Below are positions 9,085 to 17,346 of a DNA stretch of 64,000 bases, piece after piece. Source of the stretch: JAHEJA01 sp965656445 (GTDB lineage Bacteria; Pseudomonadota; Alphaproteobacteria; Rhodobacterales; Rhodobacteraceae); contig CBFHKO010000002.1 in assembly GCA_965656445.1 (NCBI GenBank), positions 186,001 through 250,000 on the forward strand, in the 5' to 3' direction. Position 1 is the stretch's first letter. Every line of letters starts with the position of its first letter. The position numbers and the translations under genes were made by a program. The notes under the pieces were generated by a model that saw only the letters and a list, made by a program, of their open reading frames with translations, made no database searches and was not told the DNA's origin.

Positions 9085-9558
9085 ATGAACGTCTTAAAAA
9101 CATCTCTCGCAGCGGCTGCCGTTGCTCTCTTGTCATCCACAGCTTCTTTTGCTGGGGATATTATGGTCATGGACCCCTATGCGCGCTCGGCGACGAAAGT
9201 GTCGAAATCAGGGGCGGCCTTCATGACGATTATGAACCACTCTGACACAGATGACCGCCTCATTGCTGCGCGCTCTGACATTGCAAAAAAGGTTGAACTG
9301 CACACGCATATTAAATCAGATGATGGTGTTGTGCGCATGACACACGTTGAAGAAGGGTTCAGCATTCCCGCCAATGGCAGCCATTCTTTGGCGCGCGGCT
9401 CGGATCACGTTATGTTCATGGGCCTCGCAAACCCAATGGCGCAAGGTGATGAATTCACCCTGACACTTGTGTTTGAAAACGCAGGCGAAGTTGAGATCAC
9501 GGTTCCTGTCGATCTTGATCGCAAACCAGGTGACACGGCGATGAGCCACGATAACTAA
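9085..9558 (+). CDS. Periplasmic copper chaperone PCu(A)C
   Basis: PCu(A)C proteins carry Cu(I) in the periplasm and help assemble the CuA site of cytochrome c oxidase. The 157-residue precursor has a signal peptide ending STASFA, then the conserved MDPYARSA and the copper-binding pattern of Met/His residues: A-F-M-x-I-M-N, later ELHTH, and H-V-M-F-M-G-L. The ATG at 9085 follows an AAAGGA box; a longer frame from 9040 lacks a ribosome binding site and would bury the signal peptide. It forms a pair with the small CPEC protein upstream. Confidence 0.93.
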   Translation: MNVLKTSLAAAAVALLSSTASFAGDIMVMDPYARSATKVSKSGAAFMTIMNHSDTDDRLIAARSDIAKKVELHTHIKSDDGVVRMTHVEEGFSIPANGSHSLARGSDHVMFMGLANPMAQGDEFTLTLVFENAGEVEITVPVDLDRKPGDTAMSHDN

Positions 9559-9568
9559 CCCAATACTG

Positions 9569-9641
9569 AAACGGCATGTGTCTGGGGGCGTTTTGATGCA
9601 ATGCCTCTGTGACATGTGCCGTTTGTCTCATTCGATGAGAC
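9569..9641. other. Intergenic inverted repeats after the copper-chaperone gene
   Basis: The 195-bp gap contains an outer pair aaacggca (9569-9576)/tgccgttt (9617-9624), immediately followed by a perfect hairpin gtctcat-tcg-atgagac (9625-9641). There is no T run, so a terminator is doubtful; an operator or RNA-stability element is possible. Nothing else recognisable lies in this gap. Confidence 0.4.
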
Positions 9642-9753
9642 GCCGAAATGGTGCATATTGCTCGTACTTTTTCAAAACGAACTCTTGTCCATATTCAAAG
9701 TGATCCAAATGGATTACCAAAGCGTAATGAGTGCATAAAACATAGGAGTGTTT

Positions 9754-10152
9754 ATGACTTATCTCATTTTGTTCGTCGCGTCAGCGATTGTGTTCTTGCT
9801 GCTAGATGTCGTTATGTTGAAGTCAGTATTGTTTCCGCTGTTCTCTGATCGTTTGGGGGATCAGTTGCTTGATGAGCCGCGCATGGCGCCTGCTGTCGTG
9901 TTCTATGTGATGTATATCTTGGGAACGCTTTGGTTTGTCTCTATTCCTGCTTTGGCCAGTGGTGTGTCCTCCCAAGCCTTTTGGAACGGCTTAATTTTGG
10001 GCGCATTGGCCTATGGCACCTATGAGCTAACAAATTTTGCAACGCTCAAAAGCTGGAAAATTGAAATGGTTTTGGTTGACCTAACGTGGGGTGGTATTTT
10101 GACGGCCCTGACCGCATGGGGCGGTGTCATGATCACGCGGGCTTTGACCTAA
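9754..10152 (+). CDS. DUF2177 family membrane protein
   Basis: A 132-residue protein with four hydrophobic segments, beginning MTYLILFVASAIVFLLLDVV. The spacing, the L-D-x-x-M-L motif in the first segment and A-Y-G-T-Y-E-L-T-N in the third are characteristic of DUF2177. Function is unknown. The ATG at 9754 has an AGGAG box five bases upstream, better than the GTG at 9748. It is followed by suhB after 113 bp. Confidence 0.85.
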   Translation: MTYLILFVASAIVFLLLDVVMLKSVLFPLFSDRLGDQLLDEPRMAPAVVFYVMYILGTLWFVSIPALASGVSSQAFWNGLILGALAYGTYELTNFATLKSWKIEMVLVDLTWGGILTALTAWGGVMITRALT

Positions 10153-10265
10153 TCTAATGACTATCTGATTTGCTAAGAAATCATAGCTTTACGCCTCTCA
10201 AAGGCTTGGCAAAGGGTGATTTTGCGCGTATAGCCGCGGTTTGAGCGAACAGAGGAATAACCGAA

Positions 10266-11054
10266 ATGGCTGGCAGCGCGAACCTGAATGTGATGATGAA
10301 AGCCGCCCGTAAGGCGGGCCGCTCACTTATCAAAGATTTTGCAGAAGTAGAGAACCTTCAGGTATCGCGCAAAGGGGCTGGTGATTTCGTAACCCGTGCT
10401 GACATGGCCGCGGAAAAAGTCATTCGCGAAGAATTGATGTATGCGCGCCCTACATATGGCTATATCGGCGAAGAAACAGGCGTCGTTGAGGGTCAAGACC
10501 CCACACGCCGTTGGATTGTTGATCCTCTAGATGGGACCACGAATTTCTTGCACGCTTTGCCTCATTGGGCTGTGTCCATTGCGCTAGAACACAAAGGCCA
10601 GATTGTCGCCGGTGTGGTCTATGATCCAGTGAAGGACGAAATGTTCTACGCCGAAAAAGGCGAAGGCGCGTTTATGAATGAAACCCGCATGCGCGTTTCT
10701 GCGCGTCATCGCTTGATCGAGAGCATCTATGCAACAGGTGTTCCCTTTGCAGGTCGTGGTGATTTGCCGGCAACATTGCAAGACCTCGCGCGTTTGATGC
10801 CTGCTTGTGCAGGTGTGCGCCGTTGGGGGGCTGCGTCGCTTGATCTGGCATATGTTGGAATGGGGCGCTATGAGGGGTACTGGGAACGCGATCTTCAGAT
10901 TTGGGATATTGCCGCGGGTATCATCATTGCCAAAGAAGCCGGTGCAATCGTCGAAGGGATCGCAGACAATTCAGATCCTTTGATAAGCAATGACATTCTC
11001 TGCGCAAACGAAGTTCAGTTTGAGCAATTTGCCAAGGTCATTCGCAACACTTAA
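10266..11054 (+). CDS. suhB: Inositol-1-monophosphatase family protein
   Basis: Members of this family hydrolyse inositol monophosphate and related phosphomonoesters with Mg2+. The 262-residue protein shows the metal-binding motifs: E-E-T at about residue 74 (IGEETG), D-P-L-D-G-T-T-N-F near residue 90, and a W-D-I-A-A-G block near residue 215. The start ATG follows AGAGGA. Its last four bases overlap the convergent GFA-like gene. In bacteria SuhB also acts in rRNA transcription; that cannot be judged here. Confidence 0.93.
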   Translation: MAGSANLNVMMKAARKAGRSLIKDFAEVENLQVSRKGAGDFVTRADMAAEKVIREELMYARPTYGYIGEETGVVEGQDPTRRWIVDPLDGTTNFLHALPHWAVSIALEHKGQIVAGVVYDPVKDEMFYAEKGEGAFMNETRMRVSARHRLIESIYATGVPFAGRGDLPATLQDLARLMPACAGVRRWGAASLDLAYVGMGRYEGYWERDLQIWDIAAGIIIAKEAGAIVEGIADNSDPLISNDILCANEVQFEQFAKVIRNT

Positions 11055-11287
11055 TCCCTATCGGAGGGATGGTTTCGGCCATCCACCCATCGCACATCCC
11101 CGAGATCACGTGGATTAACTCCGTCCAATATGGCGACATTGACGCCGTATTCATTTGGGTTTGAGCGGCGTTGATGGTGCGTATAAATCTCGCATGTCTG
11201 ACAGAAATAATGTTTGGCCGCTTGCGTGCCCCATTGATACAGCGTGATGTTCAATTCAACAGCTCCGCAATGACATGTGCCTTTCAT
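11051..11287 (-). CDS. Shortened GFA-fold protein lacking the catalytic zinc site
   Basis: The 78-residue product begins MKGTCHCGAVEL and continues YFCQTCEIYTHHQ, both hallmarks of the glutathione-dependent formaldehyde-activating (GFA/DUF636) fold. Family members are usually 115-135 residues. Here about 40 residues between these motifs are absent in frame: the segment that normally carries the C-x-C-x-x-C triad of the catalytic zinc. The four cysteines of the structural zinc site (5, 7, 29, 32) remain. The frame is intact and has a good ribosome binding site (CAGGAG). It follows putA by 51 bp. It may be a decayed enzyme or a small zinc-binding protein. Confidence 0.8.
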   Translation of the reverse strand: MKGTCHCGAVELNITLYQWGTQAAKHYFCQTCEIYTHHQRRSNPNEYGVNVAILDGVNPRDLGDVRWVDGRNHPSDRD

Positions 11288-11338
11288 GGTGATCTCCTGA
11301 CCTAACAGGGATCATCATCAGGCACATGCCTCCTTTGG

Positions 11339-14300
11339 TCAAGCCGCCCCTGAGAGCAGGGCAGCATTGCCCCCAGCCGCCGTTGTGTCAATGCAGACAT
11401 GACGTTCGCCGCAGACATGCCCGGTATCAGGGCGTCCGCAAATGACGGGGAGGATTGCGCCGTTTCGTTTAGCAAGACTTTGACCCATAAGGCGCGCCTG
11501 ATCCAGATCGCCCCACCAGATCACGCCGGAAAATCCTGTTAGGGATTGCAAATCTTTGGGATCAATGCGCCCCGTGGCCATGACGGGCGTGCCGCCCAGC
11601 GATGTGACGATATCCGCTTGATCTTGGGCAAGCTCTGCGCTTGGGCCTGCACAGAGGATCGGTGCGCGGCTAAAGTGATAGAGCTGATTGCTTTCGCCCG
11701 TTGGACCGGGAAGCGAGGAGATCGTTTTAGTCTCTGAGGGCAGGGCGGCAGTGATCGCGCTCTGCACTTGATCAAAGCACATGTCGCTCTCCCATTCTGC
11801 CTCAGATCGCGTAACGGGGAATGATTTGAAACGGGTGAGGTAATTGGGGCCACCCGCCTTTGGCCCCGTTCCAGAAAGCCCTTCGCCGCCAAAGGGCTGG
11901 CTGCCGACAATGGCTCCGATTTGATTACGGTTCACATAGATATTGCCTGCGTGAATACGATCACTCACATGTTGCACCCGATCATCGATCCGCGTTTGCA
12001 GGCCAAAGGTTAGGCCATACCCCGTTGCATTGATCGCATCAATCACGTGATCGAGGTCTTGGGATTTGAATGTCGCGATATGTAACACAGGACCAAAGAT
12101 TTCGCGCGTCATGTCCTGAATGCCATCCACCTTGATCAAGGTTGGGGCAACGAAATACCCGTGATTTGGCGCGGAGAGTTCGTATTTTATCCGTCCCTCG
12201 CTGCGTGCCGCGTCAATGTAAGCGAGGATGTTCTGTTGTGCCTCTTGGTCAATGACGGGACCAATATCGGTTGCCAAATGCCAAGGGTTGCCAAGCGAGA
12301 GCTCTTTCATCGCGCCAATGAGCATGGTTTCAAACTGCGCGGCGATGTCCTCCTGAACATAAAGACAACGGAGCGCAGAACAGCGTTGCCCCGCGGATTG
12401 AAACGCGCTTTCTATGATAGCTGTGATGGCTTGCTCGGGTAGCGCCGTGCTATCCACGATCATCGCGTTCAACCCACCTGTTTCGGCAATCAGAGGCGCC
12501 GTTGGTGAGAGGTGCTCAGCCATCGTCTTGCGGATCAAAAGCGCCGTATCGGTCGAGCCTGTAAAGGCCACGCCGCCAACTCGGGCATCCGACGTCAAAG
12601 CCGCCCCAACAGAGCCGCCCCCTGTCAAAAGCTGAAGCGCATGGGAGGGCACGCCTGCCGCATGCAATAACTGAACCAAGCGATAGGCAATAAGCGGTGT
12701 TTGCTCCGCTGGTTTCGCCAAAACGCCATTTCCTGCGGCCAAGGCAGCCGCTATTTGACCCGTGAAAATCGCAAGCGGAAAGTTCCAAGGCGAGATACAG
12801 GTAAGGACACCAATCGCGTCCCCCTCATCCACATTGGCGGCGTAATAGCGCAAGAAATCAACGCCTTCGCGCAATTCGGCAACCGCGTCCATTTGGGTTT
12901 TCCCAGCCTCACGCGCAAGCAGGGCGAAGAGCTCGCCATAGTTTGCTTCATATAGGTCTGCAGCCCGTTCTAACACGGCGCGGCGCTCTTGCGCGGTTGC
13001 GGTCCAAGGGGCCGCCGCGGATAGGGCGTTGGCAATGTCTGCTTCTGTTGCATGGACCACTGTTCCAATGGTGTCGCTGGCATCACAGGGGTTTGCGCAA
13101 GGCATGGCTTCGCCTTGGGATAGCTCGCTGTCAATGAGCGGTGTCGCTGACCACGTCGCCGTTTCAAATGGGGATCGCGCCTGTGCGATGCGCTCAAGCG
13201 TTGGGACATCCTTGAGGTCAAAGCCTTGGGAATTGGGGCGCTCTGGTTGAAAGAGGTCTGTGCCCAATGTGATGGGGGCAGTGTCCAATTTGACCAGGTC
13301 AAACGGATCTTGGGCCACGGTTTCAGGAGGCACTGTTTCATCGACGATTTGATTAACAAAGCTGCTGTTCGCCCCGTTTTCCAACAAGCGGCGCACCAAA
13401 TAGGCCAAAAGATCATGATGCGCGCCAACAGGGGCATAGATGCGACAATGCGTGTGTTCTTGGGTCAAAACGATATCATGCAAAGTTTCGCCCATGCCGT
13501 GGAGGCGCTGAAATTCAAAGCTGTCTTTGTCCCCAGCCATATCCAAAATTGCGGCCACTGTATGGGCATTATGTGTGGCGAATTGCGGATAAATACGATC
13601 CGTCATCCCCAACAGCTTTTTCGCATTGGCGAGGTAGGACACATCTGTTGCTGATTTCGACGTGAACACGGGGAAAGAGGTGAGGCCTTCGACTTGGGCT
13701 TGTTTGATTTCCGTGTCCCAATAGGCGCCTTTGACGAGGCGGACCATGATTTTACGATCTAGCGTTTGCGATAGGGCGTAGAGGGTGTCCAACACATGGC
13801 TTGCCCGTTTGGAATAGGCCTGAACCACAACGCCAAACCCGTCCCATCCCGCCAAGGCAGGTTCGGACAGAACTGTTTCAATGATATCAATGGACAAGGA
13901 CAAACGATCGGCCTCTTCGGCATCGATGTTCAATCCCATCCCCGCAGATTTCGCCAGCAATGCGAGAGAGCGGATACGGGGCACCAATTCCGTCATCACG
14001 CGCTCTTTTTGAGCAATTTCATAGCGCGCATGAAGAGCGGAGAGTTTGACGGAAATCCCTGGGTTTTTGCGAATGTCCTCATGGGTACAGGCCTCTGCGA
14101 TTGCTGAAATCGCGCGGGAATAGGCCAAATGATAGCGCTTGGCATCTGCATCCGTGCGCGCCGCTTCGCCAAGCATGTCATAGGAATAGGTATAGCCCTT
14201 GGCCTCCATCTTTGAGGCGCGTTTCATCGCCGAGGTAATCGTTTCCCCCAAGACGAACTGGCGGCCCATTTCCTTCATCGCGCGCGAGACGGCTGTGCGG

Positions 14301-14770
14301 ATCACGGGTTCCCCAAGGCGACGCACCGCATTACGCAGATGGCCCACAACGCCTGGGTTTTCCTCTTTGAGGACTTGGCCCGTTAACATGAGCGCCCAAG
14401 TTGAGGCATTCACCAAGGGAGACGTGGAATGCCCCATATGACGACCCCAATCTGAGGGGGCAATCTTGTCCTCAATCAGCGCATCAATCGTATCGGCATC
14501 TGGCACCCTGAGCAACGCTTCGGCAAGGCACATCAGGGCGACGCCTTCATCGGTCGAGAGACCATATTCCGCCAAGAAAACTTCCATCAAGCCAGGCTTT
14601 GTGCTGCTTCGGATTTGTTTGATTAGATCCACAGCGCGATAATGAATGTCTGTGCGCTGGGCCTCGGACACATCAGCCGCAGCAATCAAATCGCGCAGGA
14701 CGTCGGCCTCGGGCGCGTAGGTTGTTTCGTCAATTAAGTTGCGGGACAAAGTCAAGGAATCACGTGGCAT
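11339..14770 (-). CDS. putA: Bifunctional proline dehydrogenase / L-glutamate gamma-semialdehyde dehydrogenase PutA
   Basis: PutA oxidises proline to P5C with FAD and then to glutamate with NAD+. The first half carries the proline dehydrogenase barrel (VRLVKGAYWDTEIK, about residue 380), and the second half an aldehyde dehydrogenase with the nucleophile in G-Q-R-C-S-A-L-R and the general base in A-E-T-G-G-L-N. There is no N-terminal ribbon-helix-helix domain, so it is not self-regulating; the divergent Lrp protein fits that role. I choose the ATG at 14770 (1143 residues), with GGAG six bases upstream; the frame stays open to 14869, across the divergent promoter region. Confidence 0.95.
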   Translation of the reverse strand: MPRDSLTLSRNLIDETTYAPEADVLRDLIAAADVSEAQRTDIHYRAVDLIKQIRSSTKPGLMEVFLAEYGLSTDEGVALMCLAEALLRVPDADTIDALIEDKIAPSDWGRHMGHSTSPLVNASTWALMLTGQVLKEENPGVVGHLRNAVRRLGEPVIRTAVSRAMKEMGRQFVLGETITSAMKRASKMEAKGYTYSYDMLGEAARTDADAKRYHLAYSRAISAIAEACTHEDIRKNPGISVKLSALHARYEIAQKERVMTELVPRIRSLALLAKSAGMGLNIDAEEADRLSLSIDIIETVLSEPALAGWDGFGVVVQAYSKRASHVLDTLYALSQTLDRKIMVRLVKGAYWDTEIKQAQVEGLTSFPVFTSKSATDVSYLANAKKLLGMTDRIYPQFATHNAHTVAAILDMAGDKDSFEFQRLHGMGETLHDIVLTQEHTHCRIYAPVGAHHDLLAYLVRRLLENGANSSFVNQIVDETVPPETVAQDPFDLVKLDTAPITLGTDLFQPERPNSQGFDLKDVPTLERIAQARSPFETATWSATPLIDSELSQGEAMPCANPCDASDTIGTVVHATEADIANALSAAAPWTATAQERRAVLERAADLYEANYGELFALLAREAGKTQMDAVAELREGVDFLRYYAANVDEGDAIGVLTCISPWNFPLAIFTGQIAAALAAGNGVLAKPAEQTPLIAYRLVQLLHAAGVPSHALQLLTGGGSVGAALTSDARVGGVAFTGSTDTALLIRKTMAEHLSPTAPLIAETGGLNAMIVDSTALPEQAITAIIESAFQSAGQRCSALRCLYVQEDIAAQFETMLIGAMKELSLGNPWHLATDIGPVIDQEAQQNILAYIDAARSEGRIKYELSAPNHGYFVAPTLIKVDGIQDMTREIFGPVLHIATFKSQDLDHVIDAINATGYGLTFGLQTRIDDRVQHVSDRIHAGNIYVNRNQIGAIVGSQPFGGEGLSGTGPKAGGPNYLTRFKSFPVTRSEAEWESDMCFDQVQSAITAALPSETKTISSLPGPTGESNQLYHFSRAPILCAGPSAELAQDQADIVTSLGGTPVMATGRIDPKDLQSLTGFSGVIWWGDLDQARLMGQSLAKRNGAILPVICGRPDTGHVCGERHVCIDTTAAGGNAALLSGAA

Positions 14771-14862
14771 TGAAAGCTCCATCATTTTTTCCGTTGATAC
14801 TTGATCCAGAAAAGGTAAAATTCCTGAAGAATAAAAAATGACAGGTCGTTTGGGTTTATAAT

Positions 14863-15345
14863 ATGTCAATATTAAGTGAAAATGAGTCTCTAGATGGATT
14901 TGATCGGGCGATTTTGTCCGTTTTGGCCGAAGATGGCCGAATAAGTGTCACGGATTTAGCAAAACGTATCGGGCTGTCTAAGTCCCCGACGCAGGCGCGA
15001 TTAAAGCGGTTGGAAAAAGATGGTATCATTCTAGGCTATCGTGCCTTGGTGGATCCAATACGGCTAGGCTTGGATCACATCGCCTTTGTCGAGGTGCGAT
15101 TGAATGATACCCGCGAGGCGGCTTTGGCGGCGTTTAACAAAGCAGTGGCCAAAATTCCCGAGATTGAGCAGGTGCATTTAATTGCGGGCAATTTTGATTA
15201 TTTGATGAAAATCCGCACGCGCAATATGTCTGATTATCGCATTGTTTTGGCTGAGAAAATTTCCACCTTGCCGCATGTAAACAATACATCGACCTATGTC
15301 GCCATGCAGGCCGTCAAAGAAGAAGGCTTGGCGGACTTTACTTGA
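14863..15345 (+). CDS. Lrp/AsnC family regulator, probable activator of putA
   Basis: This 160-residue protein has an N-terminal winged helix (DRAILSVLAEDGRISVTDLA, then a K-S-P-T-Q-A-R recognition helix) and a C-terminal RAM/AsnC ligand-binding domain with the typical G-N-F-D-Y-L-M-K motif. Divergent Lrp-type regulators next to putA (PutR, BkdR types) activate proline catabolism in response to proline. No clear Shine-Dalgarno precedes the ATG at 14863, and a TATAAT hexamer lies directly against the start codon; upstream in-frame starts are closed by a stop. The 92-bp region shared with putA presumably holds its binding sites. Confidence 0.9.
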   Translation: MSILSENESLDGFDRAILSVLAEDGRISVTDLAKRIGLSKSPTQARLKRLEKDGIILGYRALVDPIRLGLDHIAFVEVRLNDTREAALAAFNKAVAKIPEIEQVHLIAGNFDYLMKIRTRNMSDYRIVLAEKISTLPHVNNTSTYVAMQAVKEEGLADFT

Positions 15346-15375
15346 CGGGATCGGGGCGCGCTCCATACTTGTCTT

Positions 15376-15921
15376 ATGATCCGGTCTGTTTTCATCGCCC
15401 TTACGCTCTGCGCGACATCTGCTTTTGGTGACACCTGTCCCAAAGTCCAAGATATTTCAGATGATATGTCGGCTCTAATTGCGCAGGCGAATGCCGCCCA
15501 AACCCAAAGTGCGGGCGATGCGGTGAATGCACAAATGTGGGCGCTCTGGACGCAAGCGCCAGATGACTATGCGCAAAACTTGTTAGACTCTGGTATCAAT
15601 CGACGTGAGGTCTATGATTTCGATGGGGCCTTGGCTGCGTTTAATGCTTTGATTGATTACTGCCCTGATTACGCCGAAGGGTACAATCAACGCGCATTTG
15701 TCAATTTCCTGCGTCACGATTTTGAAACAGCCTTGCCCGATTTGGTTAAAACGCTTGAGATGTCCCCAGATCATGTGGCCGCACAAAGTGGTAAAGCCCT
15801 GACCTTGATAGGGCTCGGGCGCAGCCAAGAGGCCTATATTGCCCTCAAACTAGCGGTAAAGAAAAACCCATGGATTAGTGAACGGGGTCTTTTGCCAAGC
15901 TTAGCTGGCGATGCTCTTTAG
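15376..15921 (+). CDS. Secreted tetratricopeptide-repeat protein
   Basis: A 181-residue protein with a short signal peptide (cleavage about A-F-G-D). The mature part has helical TPR-like repeats: one beginning at the D-x-A-L-A-A-F-N-A-L region, a second with YAEGYNQRAFVNF, and a third around HVAAQSGKALTLIGLGR. TPRs bind partner proteins; the partner here is unknown. It starts 30 bp after the Lrp gene. The stop codon overlaps the convergent small membrane-protein gene by three bases. Confidence 0.75.
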   Translation: MIRSVFIALTLCATSAFGDTCPKVQDISDDMSALIAQANAAQTQSAGDAVNAQMWALWTQAPDDYAQNLLDSGINRREVYDFDGALAAFNALIDYCPDYAEGYNQRAFVNFLRHDFETALPDLVKTLEMSPDHVAAQSGKALTLIGLGRSQEAYIALKLAVKKNPWISERGLLPSLAGDAL

Positions 15922-16040
15922 GCACCGATAAGAACAAAAATGACGACAAACACAGCGAGGCCAATCAGCACATAGGTGGCAATTTCACCGCCGATACGTG
16001 CATCGCTTTTGGGTTTCTTAGGGGCGCGTTTTTCACTCAT
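15918..16040 (-). CDS. Small membrane protein (40 residues)
   Basis: A 41-codon frame: an N-terminal basic segment (MSEKRAPKKPKSDAR), a short linker, and one hydrophobic segment (YVLIGLAVFVVIFVLIGA) that runs to the C-terminus. Charge distribution predicts a single-pass protein with its N-terminus in the cytoplasm. The frame starts with ATG and ends three bases into the end of the convergent TPR gene. The clean alternation of a basic head and a membrane tail argues that it is real. I do not recognise a family; it is not the usual cytochrome oxidase subunit IV. Confidence 0.65.
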   Translation of the reverse strand: MSEKRAPKKPKSDARIGGEIATYVLIGLAVFVVIFVLIGA

Positions 16041-16192
16041 GAGGGTGAATTAGACTAATTTTGTGGTTTTGCAACCTGTGCGTTGAAAATCGGCTTTACC
16101 TTTTTTGAACAGCTTGGTAGCAGAGAGGTCGAAAATATACGTTCGCGTTGTTTTCACTGGAGACTGTTTTAGTCTTCGAAAATACCTGGTGT

Positions 16193-16276
16193 GCCCACGT
16201 GGTGGAATGGTAGACACAAGAGACTTAAAATCTCTGGGCGTAAGCCGTGCCGGTTCGAGTCCGGCCGTGGGTACCA
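16193..16276 (+). tRNA. tRNA-Leu (anticodon UAA)
   Basis: A full cloverleaf of the class II type can be folded. The acceptor stem gcccacg pairs with cgtgggt (first pair G-U). The anticodon arm agaga-cttaaaa-tctct gives anticodon TAA; a variable arm follows, then a T arm ccggttcgagtccgg. The discriminator is A and CCA is encoded. The 5' leader (16182-16190, atacctggt) is complementary to the CCA end and trailer (16273-16281, accaggtat), so the precursor acceptor stem could be extended. Confidence 0.96.
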
Positions 16277-16335
16277 GGTATATTTCGAAATTTCCGATAA
16301 GATAGTGACAGCTTGGCCGATCATATGAGGCGGTC

Positions 16336-17286
16336 CTACGGCGCTTTTGGGCTCGGATACTGAATAGGGCTTCTGTATATGTCGTCGTTGTGACGTCTCC
16401 AATATTCTTGCATTGTACGTTTGGTTAGTGCCCCGACTTTGCCTGAACCAACTGGCTGATTATCAATTCTGGTAACCGGCATGACACCTCCTGCGGTGGA
16501 TGTCACAAAGACCTCATCGGCTGTTTTCAATGCATTCACTGAGACATCTTGAGCCGAGCAGTCGATGTCAAAACTGGCGCAGATGTCGAATATGCTCTGG
16601 CGGGTCACGCCGAGCAAGACGCTCATGTCAGGGGTTGTGAGCGCGCCGTCATGGAGTGCGAAAATGTTGAAACCTGGCCCTTCGGACACATTCCCGTTTG
16701 CATCGATCAAAACCGCAGTGTCCGCCCCGCGCTCATAAGCCGCGTAAAGCCCCTTGACCATGTCCAGCCAATGATAGTTTTTGACCGTCGGGTTGACCGA
16801 TGTGGGTGGGATGCGAAGAACATCGGTGACCGCTAAATGTAGGCCATGCTCCATCTGTTCTTTGGTGGCGACGGATCCGAAGGGGATGGCAAAGGCGATA
16901 AATCGGTTCTCTGCGTCTCTTGGATCTCGGCTAAAATTCGGCGACGTTCCACGCGTGCAGATAAACTCCACATAGGCGTTCTCAAGCCCAGATAATGCGA
17001 CACAGTTATGGAGGATTTCAGAGATCTGATCTTTGTTATAGGGAATGGACATATGCAGTTCATCCATCCCGCGAAAAAAGCGGCTGAGATGATCATCCAA
17101 TCTAAAAAAGGCGCCTTTCCAAACATGGACAACATCATAGGTGGCATCTGAATGCAGGAACCCATAGTCCAAAACCGAAAGCTTTGCCTCGTGCATCGGG
17201 AGGTATTGTCCATCCATATAGGCAACACCCGGTGGATAGATACGATGGTCACTGTGGCGCTCTGATAAGTGGGGCAAGGTGTTCAT
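16336..17286 (-). CDS. Fold-type IV PLP transaminase resembling (R)-selective amine transaminases
   Basis: A 316-residue class IV aminotransferase. The PLP lysine is probably K169 in T-V-K-N-Y-H-W. The segment F-L-H-S-D-A-T-Y-D-V-V-H-V-W (residues 43-56), followed by FRLDDHLSRF, and the ending P-I-Q-Y closely resemble, from memory, (R)-amine:pyruvate transaminases such as the Arthrobacter enzyme, more than branched-chain or D-alanine aminotransferases. It would move an amino group between an amine or D-amino acid and a keto acid. It lies 60 bp downstream of a SnoaL gene in the left arm of the LacI-linked locus. The exact substrate is unknown. Confidence 0.8.
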   Translation of the reverse strand: MNTLPHLSERHSDHRIYPPGVAYMDGQYLPMHEAKLSVLDYGFLHSDATYDVVHVWKGAFFRLDDHLSRFFRGMDELHMSIPYNKDQISEILHNCVALSGLENAYVEFICTRGTSPNFSRDPRDAENRFIAFAIPFGSVATKEQMEHGLHLAVTDVLRIPPTSVNPTVKNYHWLDMVKGLYAAYERGADTAVLIDANGNVSEGPGFNIFALHDGALTTPDMSVLLGVTRQSIFDICASFDIDCSAQDVSVNALKTADEVFVTSTAGGVMPVTRIDNQPVGSGKVGALTKRTMQEYWRRHNDDIYRSPIQYPSPKAP

Positions 17287-17346
17287 GTTGATCTTTCGAT
17301 GTTTGCAAGCAGGCGACGTCTTATGGGTATTTTCGCCTGTCGCAAA

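Noticed and set aside
14770..14869. Longer putA start at 14869
   Set aside because: It would overlap the divergent Lrp gene and the shared promoter region; the ATG at 14770 has a proper ribosome binding site.
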